Of a DNA stretch of 64,000 nucleotides, positions 1 to 11,106 are shown one piece after another. Under the pieces are notes generated by a model. It was not told the DNA's origin. It saw only the letters and a list, made by a program, of their open reading frames with translations, and ran no database searches. Source of the stretch: Bedellia somnulentella (taxonomy: Eukaryota > Arthropoda > Insecta > Lepidoptera > Bedelliidae); the NCBI GenBank assembly GCA_963576735.1, contig OY755171.1:4836001-4900000 (forward strand), read 5' to 3'. Numbering within the stretch: position 1 is the first letter of the stretch; each line of letters opens with the position of its first letter. The position numbers were made by a program, and so were the translations under genes.

Positions 1-2
1 GT

Positions 3-251
3 AAATATAAAAATATGGGACAGTTATCGAGAACATTACATGAAAATAGATACCAAGGTGCATTTCAATATGAACATCAGTATGGATATCAGTCTGGATC
101 TGGATATCAGTCTGAATTTCAGCCTCCTTATCCAAGTAATCAATCAGTGCCAAGAAACGAATCTGTCAGTTCACTCCAAAATTTGGATAGCAATGAATCG
201 GTTACAAATGACTCCGATATCCTAACTGACATGTATGATGATATCGAATAA
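3..251 (+). CDS. C-terminal end of a protein gene, open at the left edge; possible Harbinger partner (MADF/Myb-like) gene
   Basis: The frame is open from the first base of the window, so the Met at 15 need not be the start. The visible 80 or so residues are Tyr/Gln/Ser-rich (YQYEHQYGYQ-type stretches) and end in an acidic tail, DMYDDIE. The stop codon overlaps an AATAAA polyadenylation signal at 247-252, as for a real 3' end. No domain is visible. Autonomous PIF/Harbinger elements carry a second DNA-binding gene besides the transposase. Because a Harbinger transposase exon lies just beside it on the other strand, I infer that this is that partner gene. It could equally be an unrelated host exon. 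Confidence 0.35.
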   Translation, partial: KYKNMGQLSRTLHENRYQGAFQYEHQYGYQSGSGYQSEFQPPYPSNQSVPRNESVSSLQNLDSNESVTNDSDILTDMYDDIE

Positions 252-304
252 ATATTTTTCTCTTATTAATAATCTAAGTGCGAATGATTTAAACTGCATC
301 AGGT

Positions 305-345
305 CAATAAATAAATAAATACATAATAAATAAATAAATAAAAAA
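305..345. repeat. (AATA)n microsatellite
   Basis: Runs of AATA units lie between the end of the plus-strand gene and the minus-strand transposase exon, inside what would be the transposase's first intron. Confidence 0.7.
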
Positions 346-361
346 CTAGTTGTTTTCTTAC

Positions 362-669
362 CTCAATGTGATGAGCAAACGTTCTTCTGCCGATATACAT
401 GATCTCATTACTGTATTTTGACGAGTTAACTCTGGTTTTAGAATCAAAAGAAGTTCTTGGAATGACGAATGTGACATTCGATAACAATTATAAAATTTCT
501 TCCATCTTCTACGTATTATCAATTTTTTAAACATTGTATGATAATGACCACTCAATCTTTTTTCACTCGTAAATGGGTCTATCCAATAGATTCGCTTTTT
601 TTTACTTTTTTTTCGTTTTAAAAGGAGTACTAAGGCCAACGTACGCAGTGTTGTCTCAACCGACGCCAT
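362..669 (-). CDS. PIF/Harbinger transposase (HARBI1-like), first exon only
   Basis: About 103 residues start at an ATG at 669. A basic N-terminus (KRKKSKKKR) is followed by the block that opens HARBI1-type transposases: an aromatic/Pro WIDPF segment, then YHTMFKKL, FYNCYRMS and SFQELL, then MRSCISAEERLLITLR. Position 361 begins GTAAG after GAG, an ideal splice donor, so the reading should continue in an exon to the left rather than stop at the in-frame TAA. The catalytic DDE region would lie beyond the window edge. No stop or frameshift interrupts this exon. Known for the family: the enzyme cuts at TWA targets and works with a separate DNA-binding partner. Confidence 0.75.
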
Positions 670-779
670 TGTACAACTGAACAGAACAGTCTCTGATCAA
701 AACGCAAAAGCTACAGCGCGTCTGTATTGCTGTTTCACGATCGCCCCATGTGCTTAGAGTACAAGGTTGCGTTCAAATC

Positions 780-851
780 TCGTATGAAGCGCGTATACGC
801 GCGTCATCTGCGCGCCATGCGCGCGTATAAAAAACGTCGTGTGCTATGGGC
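780..851. other. CpG-rich palindromic stretch, possible Harbinger end or promoter
   Basis: Upstream of the minus-strand transposase exon is a dense set of GCGCGC and CGCGTATACGCG palindromes, quite unlike the AT-rich surroundings. It ends at ATGGGC followed by TTAA at 852. Harbinger elements duplicate TTA/TAA targets, so 851/852 could be the element's edge. The other end is outside the window, so this cannot be confirmed here. Confidence 0.3.
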
Positions 852-1494
852 TTAAGTGTTTTCCAAAAGAAACAGTAATAAAACCAACAAAAGAAATGAT
901 TATAAAACTATTAATTGTATCATCTCATCACAAATTATCACAAAGTTGGCATAAATTAGCGTTGTTAATGCGGTTTGAGGTATGAGACAGCCTTTGAAGG
1001 TACTCCCAAAGTCCTATAATTATTTTAGGAACTTTATCAAAGTAAATCTTCGTCCAACTGTTGAAAACTAGTATTCGTAAAACTTAACCTGATTATAACT
1101 ACGTGTTCACTTCCACTGAATCGTCCGAGTTAATCCCTTGATAATTAGTCGCGTGGCTAATAGATTGCGGGGTAATATAGATTAATGATGTTATCCGTTC
1201 TAATATGAATTTTATTGTGTTCACAATAAAGATTAATGCTGGTTTATACTCATGTAATGCAGATATTTGTTCCGGTGTTGTGTTTTGTTATAGTTTTAAG
1301 GGATTTTATTAACACATTTAATAGTTTTTAGCATTTTGTAACAAAGGTTCTATATAATATAATCCCAATAACAAAATATAGAAGCGGGTTTCGTATCATT
1401 ATCTATCCCAACGGAAAAACAGCATGTGAAAAGATTACTTCGAGGTAATTTTATTGCAAACTTATTCACCATAAATTTTTTAACTGGTTCCTAA
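852..1494. other. AT-rich stretch with no recognised feature
   Basis: I see no coding potential, terminal repeats or similarity to the other repeats in the window. Confidence 0.5.
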
Positions 1495-1860
1495 TTGCTG
1501 TGTAGTGCCTGCTTAGAATGTCCCTACGCCTTTCTCCCTAAGGGTGTCTAATCGTGTCTAATCGTGTCGTGTAAATGTAAGAGATGAGTAACGATATGGA
1601 GCTTTTTAAGTGGTTTTTGGACGATGCGGTTGGACACCGATCAGCAACGATTCTAAATGTGGCTGAGGAGTTTCTACCTCTGAAGCTCTGGCAACCCTTT
1701 TTTGGGATTAATAGCCCTGAGTACATGTATGTGTGTCAACCTTTATTTTACAGTGTTTTCCCTGCCCCCACTCAACAAACGATTGGCTGAGAAATTTCTT
1801 ATTCTTAAGCTCTGGCTATCATTTTAAAAGATATATAACCGTGAGTATGATTATGTACGT
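1495..1860 (+). repeat. Family X repeat, copy with a duplicated 3' half
   Basis: Opens with the family start GCTGTGTAGTG and continues through GCGATGCGGTTGGA to the 3' end CCTGAGTACATGTATG near 1735. A second 3' half (CTTTATTTTAC to CCGTGAGTATG) follows directly to about 1858. The copy is old, with many substitutions relative to the clean copies at 21839, 27173 and 51672. Confidence 0.7.
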
Positions 1861-3054
1861 ATTTTAAAATTTTACAATATTAGGTAAGTACCTGCATTAC
1901 GTAATCTGAGGCTAAAGGATAAGATAAGGATAAAGTTTATTTATTATTTAATTGAAAAGGAACATTCAGCAACGGTGTTTAATAACTTTTAAATACTCTT
2001 TTTAAATTCATAGCTTCGAAATTAAAAATAACAGTTTTTTTATTCAGCGTAGTCAAATTAACATACTTTCACCTTTTGTAGACATTAGCCTTATCTTTCA
2101 ATTTCACGGAAGGGAAAATACAGAAACATCCAAAGGCGTTGTCAAAGATTAAAAGGGTCAAAGGAATTAGAAGTGAACGTTTTATTTGTATTCACAACAA
2201 CACGTCAGCATAATGAAGGATTTACATTAAATGTTACTGCTTACCCTGTTTAAGTTAACTTCAAAGGAAATTTATTACACTTTTTAATCCTCTGTTTTGG
2301 TTCCCAGTAACAGTCTTAAGTTGTAGTTGCATACTGAGAATCAAATAGGAATGCTGTATTTGATAACGTGAAATTGATTCAGCACAGCTAGTACGAATGA
2401 CACTTTAACTAGGTATGATGTATTTTTTATATTTAATTAGTTTTTTTAGACCTTATGTGTTTTTTTTATATTAGTTGACCTTCGTTAATCTTATAAATTT
2501 TAAGTCTGATGTGGCGCGGGTGAATGTGTGTAAATGCCTTTAGTACAACATCCACAGAAATAGATGCGGTAATCATCTCACTTTACATTTTATCTCTATT
2601 TTTCTAAAATAGTTTTTTTAATTTTTAATTCCTCTGCATACTTTTGTGTATTCCTTGACGAAAACGACCAGATAAAATCTAAAAGCTACAAAAAACAAAG
2701 TGTGAAACTTCGCGGGCACTAGGGGTTCCAATAATTAAACGGAGCTGCTTTACCAAGTTTTTTCTCTGCTTTGTCTTCGGCGCAAACTACTAAAGGCTTC
2801 AAAGAATGAAAATCGGTACTCAAAAAAGACTTATTGGAAATTCTTTTGGTTTTGTGTTACGGCTGTGTTGTGTTTTAGTAGTAATTAGTTTTGGAATTAT
2901 TTTTAGGAGCAATTTTCGTTTTGTTATTGACAGAATATTTTGTTGGAGCCAGTTTTTAAGGAGTGTATTATATAAAGTGGACGTACTCGGTATATTTGGA
3001 CCTGAACGATATTAATATAAGATTATAGAAAATATAAAGTTATGGAAGCTGTAA
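1861..3054. other. AT-rich stretch with no recognised feature
   Basis: About 1.2 kb with no recognised coding sequence or repeat. An open frame at 2806-3015 has a hydrophobic low-complexity translation and nothing to support it as a gene. Confidence 0.5.
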
Positions 3055-3365
3055 TATTGGCTTCGAATAGCACTACCTCACTCCTTCCTGTGGCTGTGCG
3101 TACGAGGCGATTTAACTCAGCGTCAATTATTTTTAAGTGTTTTTTTGTCGATGCAGTTAGAGACCCATCACTAACAATCGTATTTTTTCCACTCAACTCT
3201 AAAAGTGGCTGACAAATTTCTAACTCTGAAACCCTGGCTACCCCTTCTAAGGATTTGTAGATTTAAATTTATATTATATTTCTCCAGTTCAAAGTGGCAA
3301 ACTAATGTCTAAGTCTGAACTCTGGCCACCCTTTTTCAGGATTTAGAGCCGTGAGTATATTTGAT
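3055..3365 (+). repeat. Family X repeat, degenerate, second 3' end attached
   Basis: The AGCACTACC start, GATGCAGTTAGAGACCCATC and AAAGTGGCTGAC blocks of family X are present. Another 3' terminal block, CTCTGGCCACCC to GCCGTGAGTATAT, follows at about 3290-3358. Confidence 0.65.
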
Positions 3366-3719
3366 ATGAGTAAATTAAAATCATGATTAGAATTAATAGT
3401 ACGGTAACAAGTAAATTTGTGATGTACTAAGCTAAGTCTTAGCTTTTCACTTGCTACGTTACTCTTCGTACCATCTCGTGTTGAAACCGTTTTAGTACTC
3501 ATTGTGAATTTTGCGGAAGCCTATGTTCAACAGTTTACTTATTTCGAATGAGTTTATGATGACCTTTACAACCGATAAACTTTAGTACAATACTATTCTC
3601 GAAGTTACTACGCTACTACATTTTAATAACTTTTCCGGCCTTATTCAAAATTGATATACTAAGCAAAGGTTCTTAAACTATTATTATTTATTAAAATGGG
3701 AGCTAATGGTATAAATATA
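3366..3719. other. Unassigned AT-rich stretch
   Basis: I recognise nothing here. A minus-strand open frame crossing it has no protein-like features. Confidence 0.4.
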
Positions 3720-3860
3720 AGGATGTTCATACATACATACATACATTTACTCACGCCATTAATTCCCATTGGGGTAGGCAGAGACTATCGATCACCACTT
3801 CGTACGATCCTGACAAACCTCTCTAGCTTCGTTTACATTCATCAATCTTTTCATCATATA
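3720..3860 (-). repeat. Family R (RTE-like non-LTR) 3' fragment
   Basis: (CATA)n is followed by the reverse complement of the family R C-terminus, encoding a truncated version of the VCQDRTKWRSIVSAYPNGN end. The fragment is 5' truncated at about 140 bp. Confidence 0.75.
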
Positions 3861-4215
3861 AGGATGTATTTAAAGCATTCAGTTGCGAGACAATATTATC
3901 ACATATAAAGTTAAAAAAGGGAAAAGAAATCACTCAGAATCCCGCACCTCTATTGAGTTTAATTGTCTTTTTAATGTCAGTAAACGGATGTTGCAATGAC
4001 CGCCAAAGTGCTAATAATTACTTTATTGCTCGGATGTCTATAAAAATAATGACGCCAACTTCAGGGCAAATATAAGAGTTTATATGAAAGTCACAAAAGA
4101 TTCTAAAGTATTTTTAGGGTGGTCAACGAAAATTAAATGCGTTTCATTATTTGTTTTGTTATTCAACATTCATACATAAACTCACGGCTATTAGCCACAC
4201 AGAGGGTAAAATATT
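3861..4215. other. Unassigned stretch
   Basis: I recognise no element. An isolated ACTCACGGCTATTAG block near 4182 may be the edge of a family X copy. Confidence 0.4.
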
Positions 4216-4345
4216 CAGGAATACATACATACATTTAGTCACGCCGTTAATTCCCATTGGAGTAGGCTTAGGCTAATCAATTGTCCATCCATCGGCGAGT
4301 GACGTCGATCCCTTTTGTACAATCCTGACAAACCTCTTTAACTTA
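4216..4345 (-). repeat. Family R 3' fragment, degenerate
   Basis: Begins with (CATA)n and a variant of the CACGCCGTTAATTCCCATTGG end. The middle is disrupted by about 40 bases of unrelated sequence, and it resumes at TACAATCCTGACAAACCTC. Confidence 0.65.
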
Positions 4346-4375
4346 CAATACAGAGTTATTATAAGTGTTAATTTG

Positions 4376-4632
4376 TGCTGTGTAGTGTCGGCTTAAAATA
4401 GCACTACCCCATTTCTTCCAGTGGGTGTACGTAAGAGGCGACTAACGGTATTGGGGCTTTTATGGGATTTTTGGGCGATGAGATTGGAGACCCATCACCA
4501 ACAACCTTTATTTTACCATCTTTTCTTCACTAAACTTTCTAAAAGTGGCTGAGGAATTTCTGATTCCTTAGCTCTGGCTACCCCATCTAGGGATTTATTA
4601 CCGTGAGTATATGCATTTATGTATGTAATTCA
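4376..4632 (+). repeat. Family X repeat, nearly full length
   Basis: Complete from GCTGTGTAGTGTCGGCTTA through GAGACCCATCACCAACAACC and AAAGTGGCTGAGGAATTTC to CCGTGAGTATATGCATT, ending in ATGTATG units. Confidence 0.85.
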
Positions 4633-4635
4633 AAC

Positions 4636-4966
4636 AGTTATATTTCAGTAGGTAGAACATCGCTTATCGTGAAGACGATGAGGATTCAAATCCCAGGAGG
4701 GGCTTCACCAATTTGTCTTTGTTTGTCTTTTCAGAACACATATGAGTGGCTTATTTATCATGGTTGTTAATGGTGAGGGTAAAAACATCGTAAGGAAACC
4801 CACATGGCTGAGTTGTACTTAGCCATATTCGTTACATATCCATCATCAATAATCTAACATTACATATCCGTTTGCGTACAAAACGGCTCTCTGAACACAA
4901 GGTGACAATGTACCTCTGCCAACCCTTCGGGGATATATGGCGTGAATGTTTGAGTTTGAGTATAAA
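4636..4966 (+). repeat. SINE1 (tRNA-headed SINE), old copy with (GTTTGA)n tail
   Basis: The tRNA-like head has a B-box-like GATTCAAATCCCAGG. It is followed by the SINE1 body (CACATGGCTGAGTTGTACTTAG, CTGAACACAAGG, CCTCTGCCAACCC) and ends GGCGTGAATG plus GTTTGAGTTTGAG. The middle is shorter than in the full copies. The tail differs from the TTATG tail of the younger copies. Confidence 0.8.
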
Positions 4967-5605
4967 GTAAGTTGTAATAGTAGGAGTAAAAGTAGTAAAA
5001 ACGAATAAATTTATTCAAATACATCTGTCTCTTACGAAGAACTGTGGTAATACGATATGATGCTCATTATTTCTCATAACATACATGGAATTTTGTAGTT
5101 GGATAATTGCAATTCATATAAAATGACTCGATCATTATTATTTTTTGGAGTTTATAACAATAAAATTGAAAATAATAAATAAAATAGCTAAATATCTCAA
5201 AAAAGAGTAGCTAAAGTTTCAAACTGAGGATTTCTTTAGCCACTTTTGGAATTTTAGTCGGGTAAAGATAATAGCAATAGTACAATGTAGCCAAATCAAC
5301 CAATATTTTCCTAATCCAAGATACAAAGCAATTATGAATGAGACAGTTAATTCGTAAGATATGGCAATATCTATTTCTAAAGGCTATTCTTGCCTCTTAT
5401 TCGCATTGCACTATTTTTTAACTGAATTTGAATATGTAGTTTTGTTTTTATTTCTAGTTATAGTTCGTTTTTACTGTGTTTTGTTTTTATACTTGTTTTA
5501 AAAATGTTGTTTTCTTTTATAAGAGGCTTCGAATAAATAACTTCTTTCTTTTCTTTCTTTCTTCTTTCAATAAGCCTGCTCTCTCTCATATTAATACATT
5601 GTTAT
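4967..5605. other. Mostly unassigned; small repeat scraps
   Basis: A minus-strand family X scrap (TTAGCCACTTTTGGAA region) lies at about 5195-5285. At 5520-5575, GAGGCTTCGAATAAATAA followed by TTTC-type repeats looks like the 3' end of a Jockey-type element, but no coding part is recognisable upstream. Confidence 0.4.
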
Positions 5606-5725
5606 ATCAAAATGTGGATACTCTGAACACCAGAGGACAATAGTTTAACGTGATGTCTTGAAGTGTAATTATTACATCTTCTACCCCTTTTGGGATATAC
5701 GGCGTAAATTTTTGAGTCTTAAGTG
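5606..5725 (+). repeat. SINE1 fragment, 3' half
   Basis: Matches the SINE1 3' half from AATGTGGATACTCTGAACACC to TTTTGGGATATACGGCGTAAA. The head is absent. Confidence 0.65.
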
Positions 5726-5935
5726 TTTCAAAATGTTTTTATTATTGATATTATTCCTTATTATGGCCGTGTTGTGCCGACTTAGTATGTCACTGCATTT
5801 ATATTTGCTGTAACGGATCGCAGAAACACAATTTCAGAGCCTAGTGACAGAAAATGAAGACTCAGTGATAGGATCTCAATTTATCTTAATGTTATAGTAG
5901 AACTATTAATTAGAACTAGTTACTAATTTCTATAT

Positions 5936-6135
5936 GACATACTTACATATACTCATGGGCTAAACATTCTTAGAGCTAAAGGACAAGTAATTCAATAGCC
6001 ACATTCGGATGTTGGGTGGAGAAAATATTGTGAAATAAAGGTTATTGGTGATGGGTCTCCAACTGTATCGCCCAAAAGACACTTAAACATTCCCCAATAC
6101 CCTTTGTCAGCTACGGTAAGAAAGTATACGGGGTA
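5936..6135 (-). repeat. Family X repeat
   Basis: The TATACTCATGGGCTAAA end is followed by GGTGATGGGTCTCCAACTG and CGCCCAAAAG blocks in reverse orientation. It is truncated at the 5' part of the family. Confidence 0.65.
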
Positions 6136-6149
6136 GAGCTATTGAAACC

Positions 6150-6295
6150 AGTACTAGATAGTTCAATTCGTACGATTTGACAAACCTATCTAGCACGTTT
6201 ACATCAATCAATCTTTTCATACATGCTCTTTTATTCTTCATGCTTCGGACGGACGGCCTTTTTTGGAGCATGCCTCAATTTTCAGACTACCTTCT
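6150..6295 (-). repeat. Family R 3' fragment
   Basis: Carries the reverse complement of the segment encoding the KRACMKRLMDVNEAREV-type block, including CTTTTCATACATGCTC, with indels. The microsatellite end is lost. Confidence 0.6.
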
Positions 6296-6972
6296 ATATT
6301 ATTTAACACACCAACATATTTAAATCACAATATTTTATTCGAAAGTCTATTATTCTTGTAATGATATTTGTATTTGTTTATAGTTGTAATACCGTCAAAC
6401 TTCTTAGGAACATATTTATAAGATTAAGGGTGCGATTTCATAGGTTTATGTAATTTTATTACTTCATTACTGCAAATACCTACCTAACATCTCAATTATT
6501 TCTTTGTAATTTACCCAAACAACTCACATATAAATTTCAAAATAAAACAAACTATGCCATACCTACGAAGCACTAAAAACACAACAGAGCACGCAGGAAA
6601 ACAATTACATTTAATAACTCCCGCTTACTTTGGAATCAGTAACAAAAGCAATACAGACAGAAGCAACCTCACAAATTAGGTGCTCAAACATGTTTCCTCA
6701 TTAGGTCGTTATATCGTTAAGGGTATGTTCGTGCGATCGACGCTAACTTGGTGTTTGCGAACATAATTACAAGCCCACTGTCGGGCGCCATCGAACGAAC
6801 TTCGTGTGAAATTGGTAAAGCTTCTTTAGGTTAGCACATTTATGTTATCAACTTTGGACATTTATTAATAGTAACCCTGATTTTGTCACGAAAAATGTCT
6901 GTTGATTAAGAGGTTTATAAAATCGTATACTTTAGGCATAACAAAGTAAGGTAACGCTAAGGAGTGTAAGAT
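6296..6972. other. Unassigned stretch
   Basis: AT-rich, with a more GC-rich patch at 6725-6825. I see no coding pattern or terminal repeats. Confidence 0.4.
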
Positions 6973-7115
6973 ATGCATACTTTCATACATAAACTCATGC
7001 CGTTAGATCTCATTCGGGTAGGCAGAGACTATCGATGGCCATTTTGTAGGATACTTGCAAACCTCTCGAGCTCCGTTCACATTCATCAATCTTTTCATAC
7101 ATGCTCTTATATGTG
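6973..7115 (-). repeat. Family R 3' fragment
   Basis: Reverse complement of the family C-terminus (GGTAGGCAGAGACTATCGATGG, then CTTTTCATACATGCTC), 5' truncated at about 140 bp. Confidence 0.7.
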
Positions 7116-7239
7116 GAAGGTATGCAAATCGATTTGTTTTATTGATGTTGTATGACGCTCGATCCCATTTATATACAACAAAATACTGAATTCAAACTCC
7201 ATCTAAGATAATTTCAAAAGATACATTACTTGAACTTTA

Positions 7240-7535
7240 CACCTTAAATCGCCGAAGGAGTAGCAGAGGTACTTATACTTCCAATATTCACGTAATATTT
7301 ATGTAACTTGCCATTTAAAGTCCCACGTTTTGCCGCTTTTACTAATATACTGTCACATGGTGAAGTATAACGCAGCCATGTGGATTCCCTCACCATTAAC
7401 AAACTTGTTATATTTACAACACACATGATTTATAAAAAAATAATATAATAAATCCCATGGGCATGATCGACCTAAGATTTAAACTCGCGTTTACCGCATG
7501 AGAAGCGATTGTATATCACTGAGCCACCAAATTGG
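7240..7535 (-). repeat. SINE1, degenerate
   Basis: The family 3' end (CGCCGAAGGAG, CAGAGGTAC) is followed by CAGCCATGTGGATTCC and a decayed head near 7460-7531. The tail repeats are lost. Confidence 0.65.
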
Positions 7536-7914
7536 TTCAAAAGGAAGAAGATATATTAAATCAGGGTCGTAATGTTTGCTATCAATGAAAATCATTTACA
7601 AAATGCCTGGAGCTTATTGGCTTATTGAAGGTATTTACTATTTGTGTAATGAGATTTGTAGTATAAGGATGGGTCAAAAGTCCCGAAAAGAACAATAAAC
7701 ATCTGTTTTAACGGAGCATCCATCAGTGTTTAAATAAAAACTTTATTATTTGCTTCAGTCTATATAAATACGATGCTCTTTTATAGTGCATGATAATTTT
7801 CTGTACTTCAGTTACAAAAGTGGCTGAGAAATATCTAATTCTAAGTTTTCTTTTAAGCAGTTTTGGGATCGTCACTATAGGTAGGAATGAATACCACAAT
7901 GAGATTCTAATTCC
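7536..7914. other. Unassigned stretch with a family X scrap
   Basis: A plus-strand scrap of family X (ACAAAAGTGGCTGAGAAAT) lies at about 7808-7880. I recognise nothing else. Confidence 0.4.
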
Positions 7915-7917
7915 TAA

Positions 7918-8386
7918 AGCACCCAGTACACAATGGCCTATGATGGCCCACTACATGCCATCGCCACTGTGTACAGGGGGCAATGGTGAATGATGGCGGA
8001 CAATTGTCAATCGTGGCGCGCAATCGGGAAGTTGCCGGTTTTTCGGGCCCACTTCAAAGGAATCGTGACGTAGCGTGACCGGTCGTGTTTCCACAGTGGG
8101 CCATTGTTTAGATCGTCACCGGCTGCTGATAGATACTTATATTTTTTTGGAATATTTTTGTGCTAAATGTATTTATAATCACTATATGACGTAAAAATAA
8201 CATAAATAGCGCTATAAATAAAATAAATAAATAAATAGCTGCAGCCATAATTACTTCGACGTCCATCGGAAGTGGATTGCCAGTCAGCAATGAGCAATGG
8301 GCCATTGTGTGAACACTAAGTGATCGTGGCCTACAATTGTGAATTGCAAAGCGTGGCCTATCACAGGCCATTGTCTACTGGGCGCT
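7918..8386. mobile_element. Harbinger-type MITE, 469 bp, with TAA target duplication
   Basis: The ends are inverted repeats: AGCACCCAGTACACAATGG at 7918 and the reverse complement AGCGCCCAGTAGACAATGG ending at 8386. The similarity continues for about 35 bp through GGCCTATGATGGCC. TAA lies at 7915-7917 and again at 8387-8389, the TWA target typical of PIF/Harbinger. There is no coding capacity, so it would depend on a transposase supplied elsewhere. The interior has more GC (GGCCCAC, GTGGCGCGC) than the flanks. Confidence 0.75.
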
Positions 8387-8389
8387 TAA

Positions 8390-9344
8390 GCGAGGCAGCG
8401 GAAGCAAAAGAGCGTAGTTAATGCAAAAGACATAAGATCGAAATGGGAATACTAAGATGGATTAGGCACATGGAAAATGTTGATGAACTTGGCTGGTGAC
8501 AGCTAAGATTAACCTTGGTGGCCACGTTAAGCACAAACATAAAAATGATTAAATATGTAGCCGTCATAAGTGTTAATTGTGAAAGGGAATATTCGAAAAT
8601 ATTTATAAATCGAAGCTCAACCTGACGAGTTCCCCAAGATAGTAGACCAAGTAGCAAAGATAAAGCTTAGCACCTTGATTTTATAGTTAAAAAATAATAT
8701 TACATTAATAACTCACAATAACTCAATACTCAATTTAAGACGAATTTACCATGTGAAGTGCAACACAACTTCTCAAAGTAAGCTATCAAGACGTTGGGAA
8801 TAAATTAACAAAATAAGTTCACAGTTCAGTGGTCTAACTTAACACTACTTAGAATAGCATGTTGGAAGTTCGCAATGGAGCACACACTATCATATCACTT
8901 ACTTGTTAGCAATTAATTTTAAGCCTTATTTCTTCATGCGAGGGCAGAAAATATCTGAATACATTAGTTATAATTTATGCTCTTCTTCTTTTAAAATGGT
9001 TTAATGCTGTTAACTACAAAACTACAATAGCATAGTAGTGTTGATGTAGCTATGCCGAGTTTATCTTGATTGTTCCTGTTATGTTATTAATGGGGTTTTA
9101 GGTTAATTTAAATTATGATGACAAATTAGTATTGTTATTGTTATATCTGTTTTGCTACTACTGGGACGAAATAAGGTAAGATCTTATGAGCTCATACTAC
9201 AAAGTATAAAATTATTTTGATTTCCGGTCAAGTAAAAATCTTTATATACTTACAAACGCTAATGTGAATAGGCGAAAAACAAAAGCCTAGGAATAAAATA
9301 GGATCGTCACTTAGTCCTGGCAAATCTCTCAGCTAATTTACTTG
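8390..9344. other. Mostly unassigned
   Basis: Around 8430-8490 a reading like GILRWIRHMENVDE resembles the late RT/C-terminal 'RWxGHxxRMD' segment of RTE-type elements, but it is short and decayed. The remainder has no recognised feature. Confidence 0.35.
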
Positions 9345-9640
9345 CTGACTTGTTCTTACACTCAGGCCCGTTGTTTCCATTTGAGGTGGCAGAGATAATC
9401 AATGCCACTTTGTATGATCCTGACAAATCTCTCTTGCTTCTGCCACATTCATCATTATTCTCAGACATGCTCTTTCATTCTTTTCACTACGGACTTTGGC
9501 CTTCGAAAGAACGTTTTCGATTTGGTTTTCAAACGTCTTACGCGGCTACTTACGCGCGTCTACTAACAACACCATAAGCTCTTTATATCTCTTTTGCCAC
9601 TTTACGTTCATCCATATTTCTATGTGCCCAAATTATTATT
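9345..9640 (-). repeat. Family R fragment, longer but divergent
   Basis: Reverse complement of about 290 bp of the C-terminal coding part. It covers the GGCAGAGATAATCAATGCC end, TCTCAGACATGCTCTTTCATTC, the QIENVLKK-like region and the MDVNE/GHIERM-like region near 9600. It contains several substitutions and no intact frame. Confidence 0.65.
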
Positions 9641-10102
9641 GATGCTTGTTTACACTCATCAATATTACTATACATACGCTTTATTTTTAAAACTTTTGGT
9701 TCCTGCCAAACATGTTAAACGTGATCTTGCAGCACTTTCATTGGCATCCAAATTGTAACTTCTCGAATCATTTATTGCAAGGCCCTGAAACATTCTAATA
9801 AATGACTTACACATATAAACCACCGTATTAATAAAGTTGCAAACAAATTGTCCTGCAATTTGACGGTCTAAAAACATCTTGTTATCGCTAGGATAAGCTA
9901 TGATAAATTGGAGGTGCAGGTAAAACCATTACCGTAGCGACGGCCACCTAGTCAGCCGTGATAGTGTTTATCGATCCGAAGATTCTAGAAGGGTTCGCTC
10001 GCGTTAATGATAATATGAGAAAAATATGAAAGTAAAACTCAAAAAGCGATATAGAAACCAGAACGTTTTCCGTTGTTAAAAATATTAAATGATAAAACCA
10101 GT
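9641..10102. other. Unassigned stretch
   Basis: I see no recognised repeat or coding sequence. Confidence 0.4.
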
Positions 10103-10340
10103 ACTACCTACTAGAATAGTACTACCCTATTTCTTACGGTGAGTGTACGTAAGATGTGACTTATGGCATTGGGGCTTTTAAGGGATTTTTGGGGGATGCA
10201 AAGACCCATCACCAACGACCTTTATTTCACCATCTTTTTTCCACGCAACTTCCAAAAGTAGCTAAGAAATTTCTAATTCCTTAGCTCTGGCTACCCATTC
10301 AATTGATTTATAGCCCCTGAGTATATGTATGTATGTATGA
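10103..10340 (+). repeat. Family X repeat
   Basis: Runs from TAGAATAGTACTACC to CTGAGTATATGTATGTATG, with a short deletion in the GATGCGGTTGGAGACCC region. Confidence 0.8.
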
Positions 10341-10739
10341 TAAAACCAGGTGCCAAAAAATCTAGTGAATTTCAAAAGTATCAGTACCTGTCGAAGATTA
10401 CGGCTTAAACGTTGGGTTGGTTGAAAAGTATGTTTGAAATAAACAGGTTTACTCGGCAAGTATTTGTCTAACAAAGCCATGGCCCCAAAGCATGAGAAAA
10501 AAAGGGGATGTATGGAATGTATGGAGTAAAACAAGAGGCGTAATAACATTGAGAATTAAGCCCTATCATAATGTGAATTAAGAGGGAAAGAAAGAGTTTT
10601 TCTCACCATTTTCAGCACAAAAGACGTGAAAACAAAGTAGAAAATATATTATTATATATGAAGCTAAATTAAAAACGAACAGACAAAAATTCACCCAATT
10701 ACAAGTTGGCCTCACACACGAAGGGTTACGCACCATTAT

Positions 10740-11106
10740 AACATAACATAACATAAACGTTCACGCCGAATATCCCCGAAGGGTTTGGCAGAGGTACTAA
10801 TACTTCTGAACATCACGTGACTTTGTCACCTGGTGTTCAGAGTACCCACGTTTTGCATGGACAGTGTACTCACGTGATAGGGGGCAGGCCTATCGCCGTT
10901 TTGTACGAATACACTGTCACATGACTAAGTACAACTCAGCCATTTGGGTTTCCTTGCGATGTTTTCCCTCACCGTTAACAACCATGATAAATTAACCACA
11001 CATATGTCTTTAGAAAAGACAAATTGATGTAGGCCCGACCCAGGATTTGAACACTAGTCGTTTGCACGATAACTGAGTGTTCTACCCACTGGGCTATCAC
11101 GGCTGC
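10740..11106 (-). repeat. SINE1, full length with perfect 14-bp target duplication
   Basis: The target TTACGCACCATTAT is present at 10726-10739 and again at 11107-11120. Between them, on the minus strand, is a complete SINE1: head GCAGCCGTGATAGCCCAGTG with a pol III A-box-like start, a B-box-like GTTCAAATCCTGG, the body, and tail CGTTTATG plus TTATG units. This copy defines the family's exact ends. Confidence 0.92.

Noticed and set aside
2806..3015. 69-residue plus-strand open frame with hydrophobic stretches
   Set aside because: Low-complexity Phe/Val/Ile-rich translation in AT-rich DNA, no homology I recognise, no promoter or splice context.
9350..9577. 75-residue plus-strand open frame
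   Set aside because: It is the antisense of a family R coding fragment.
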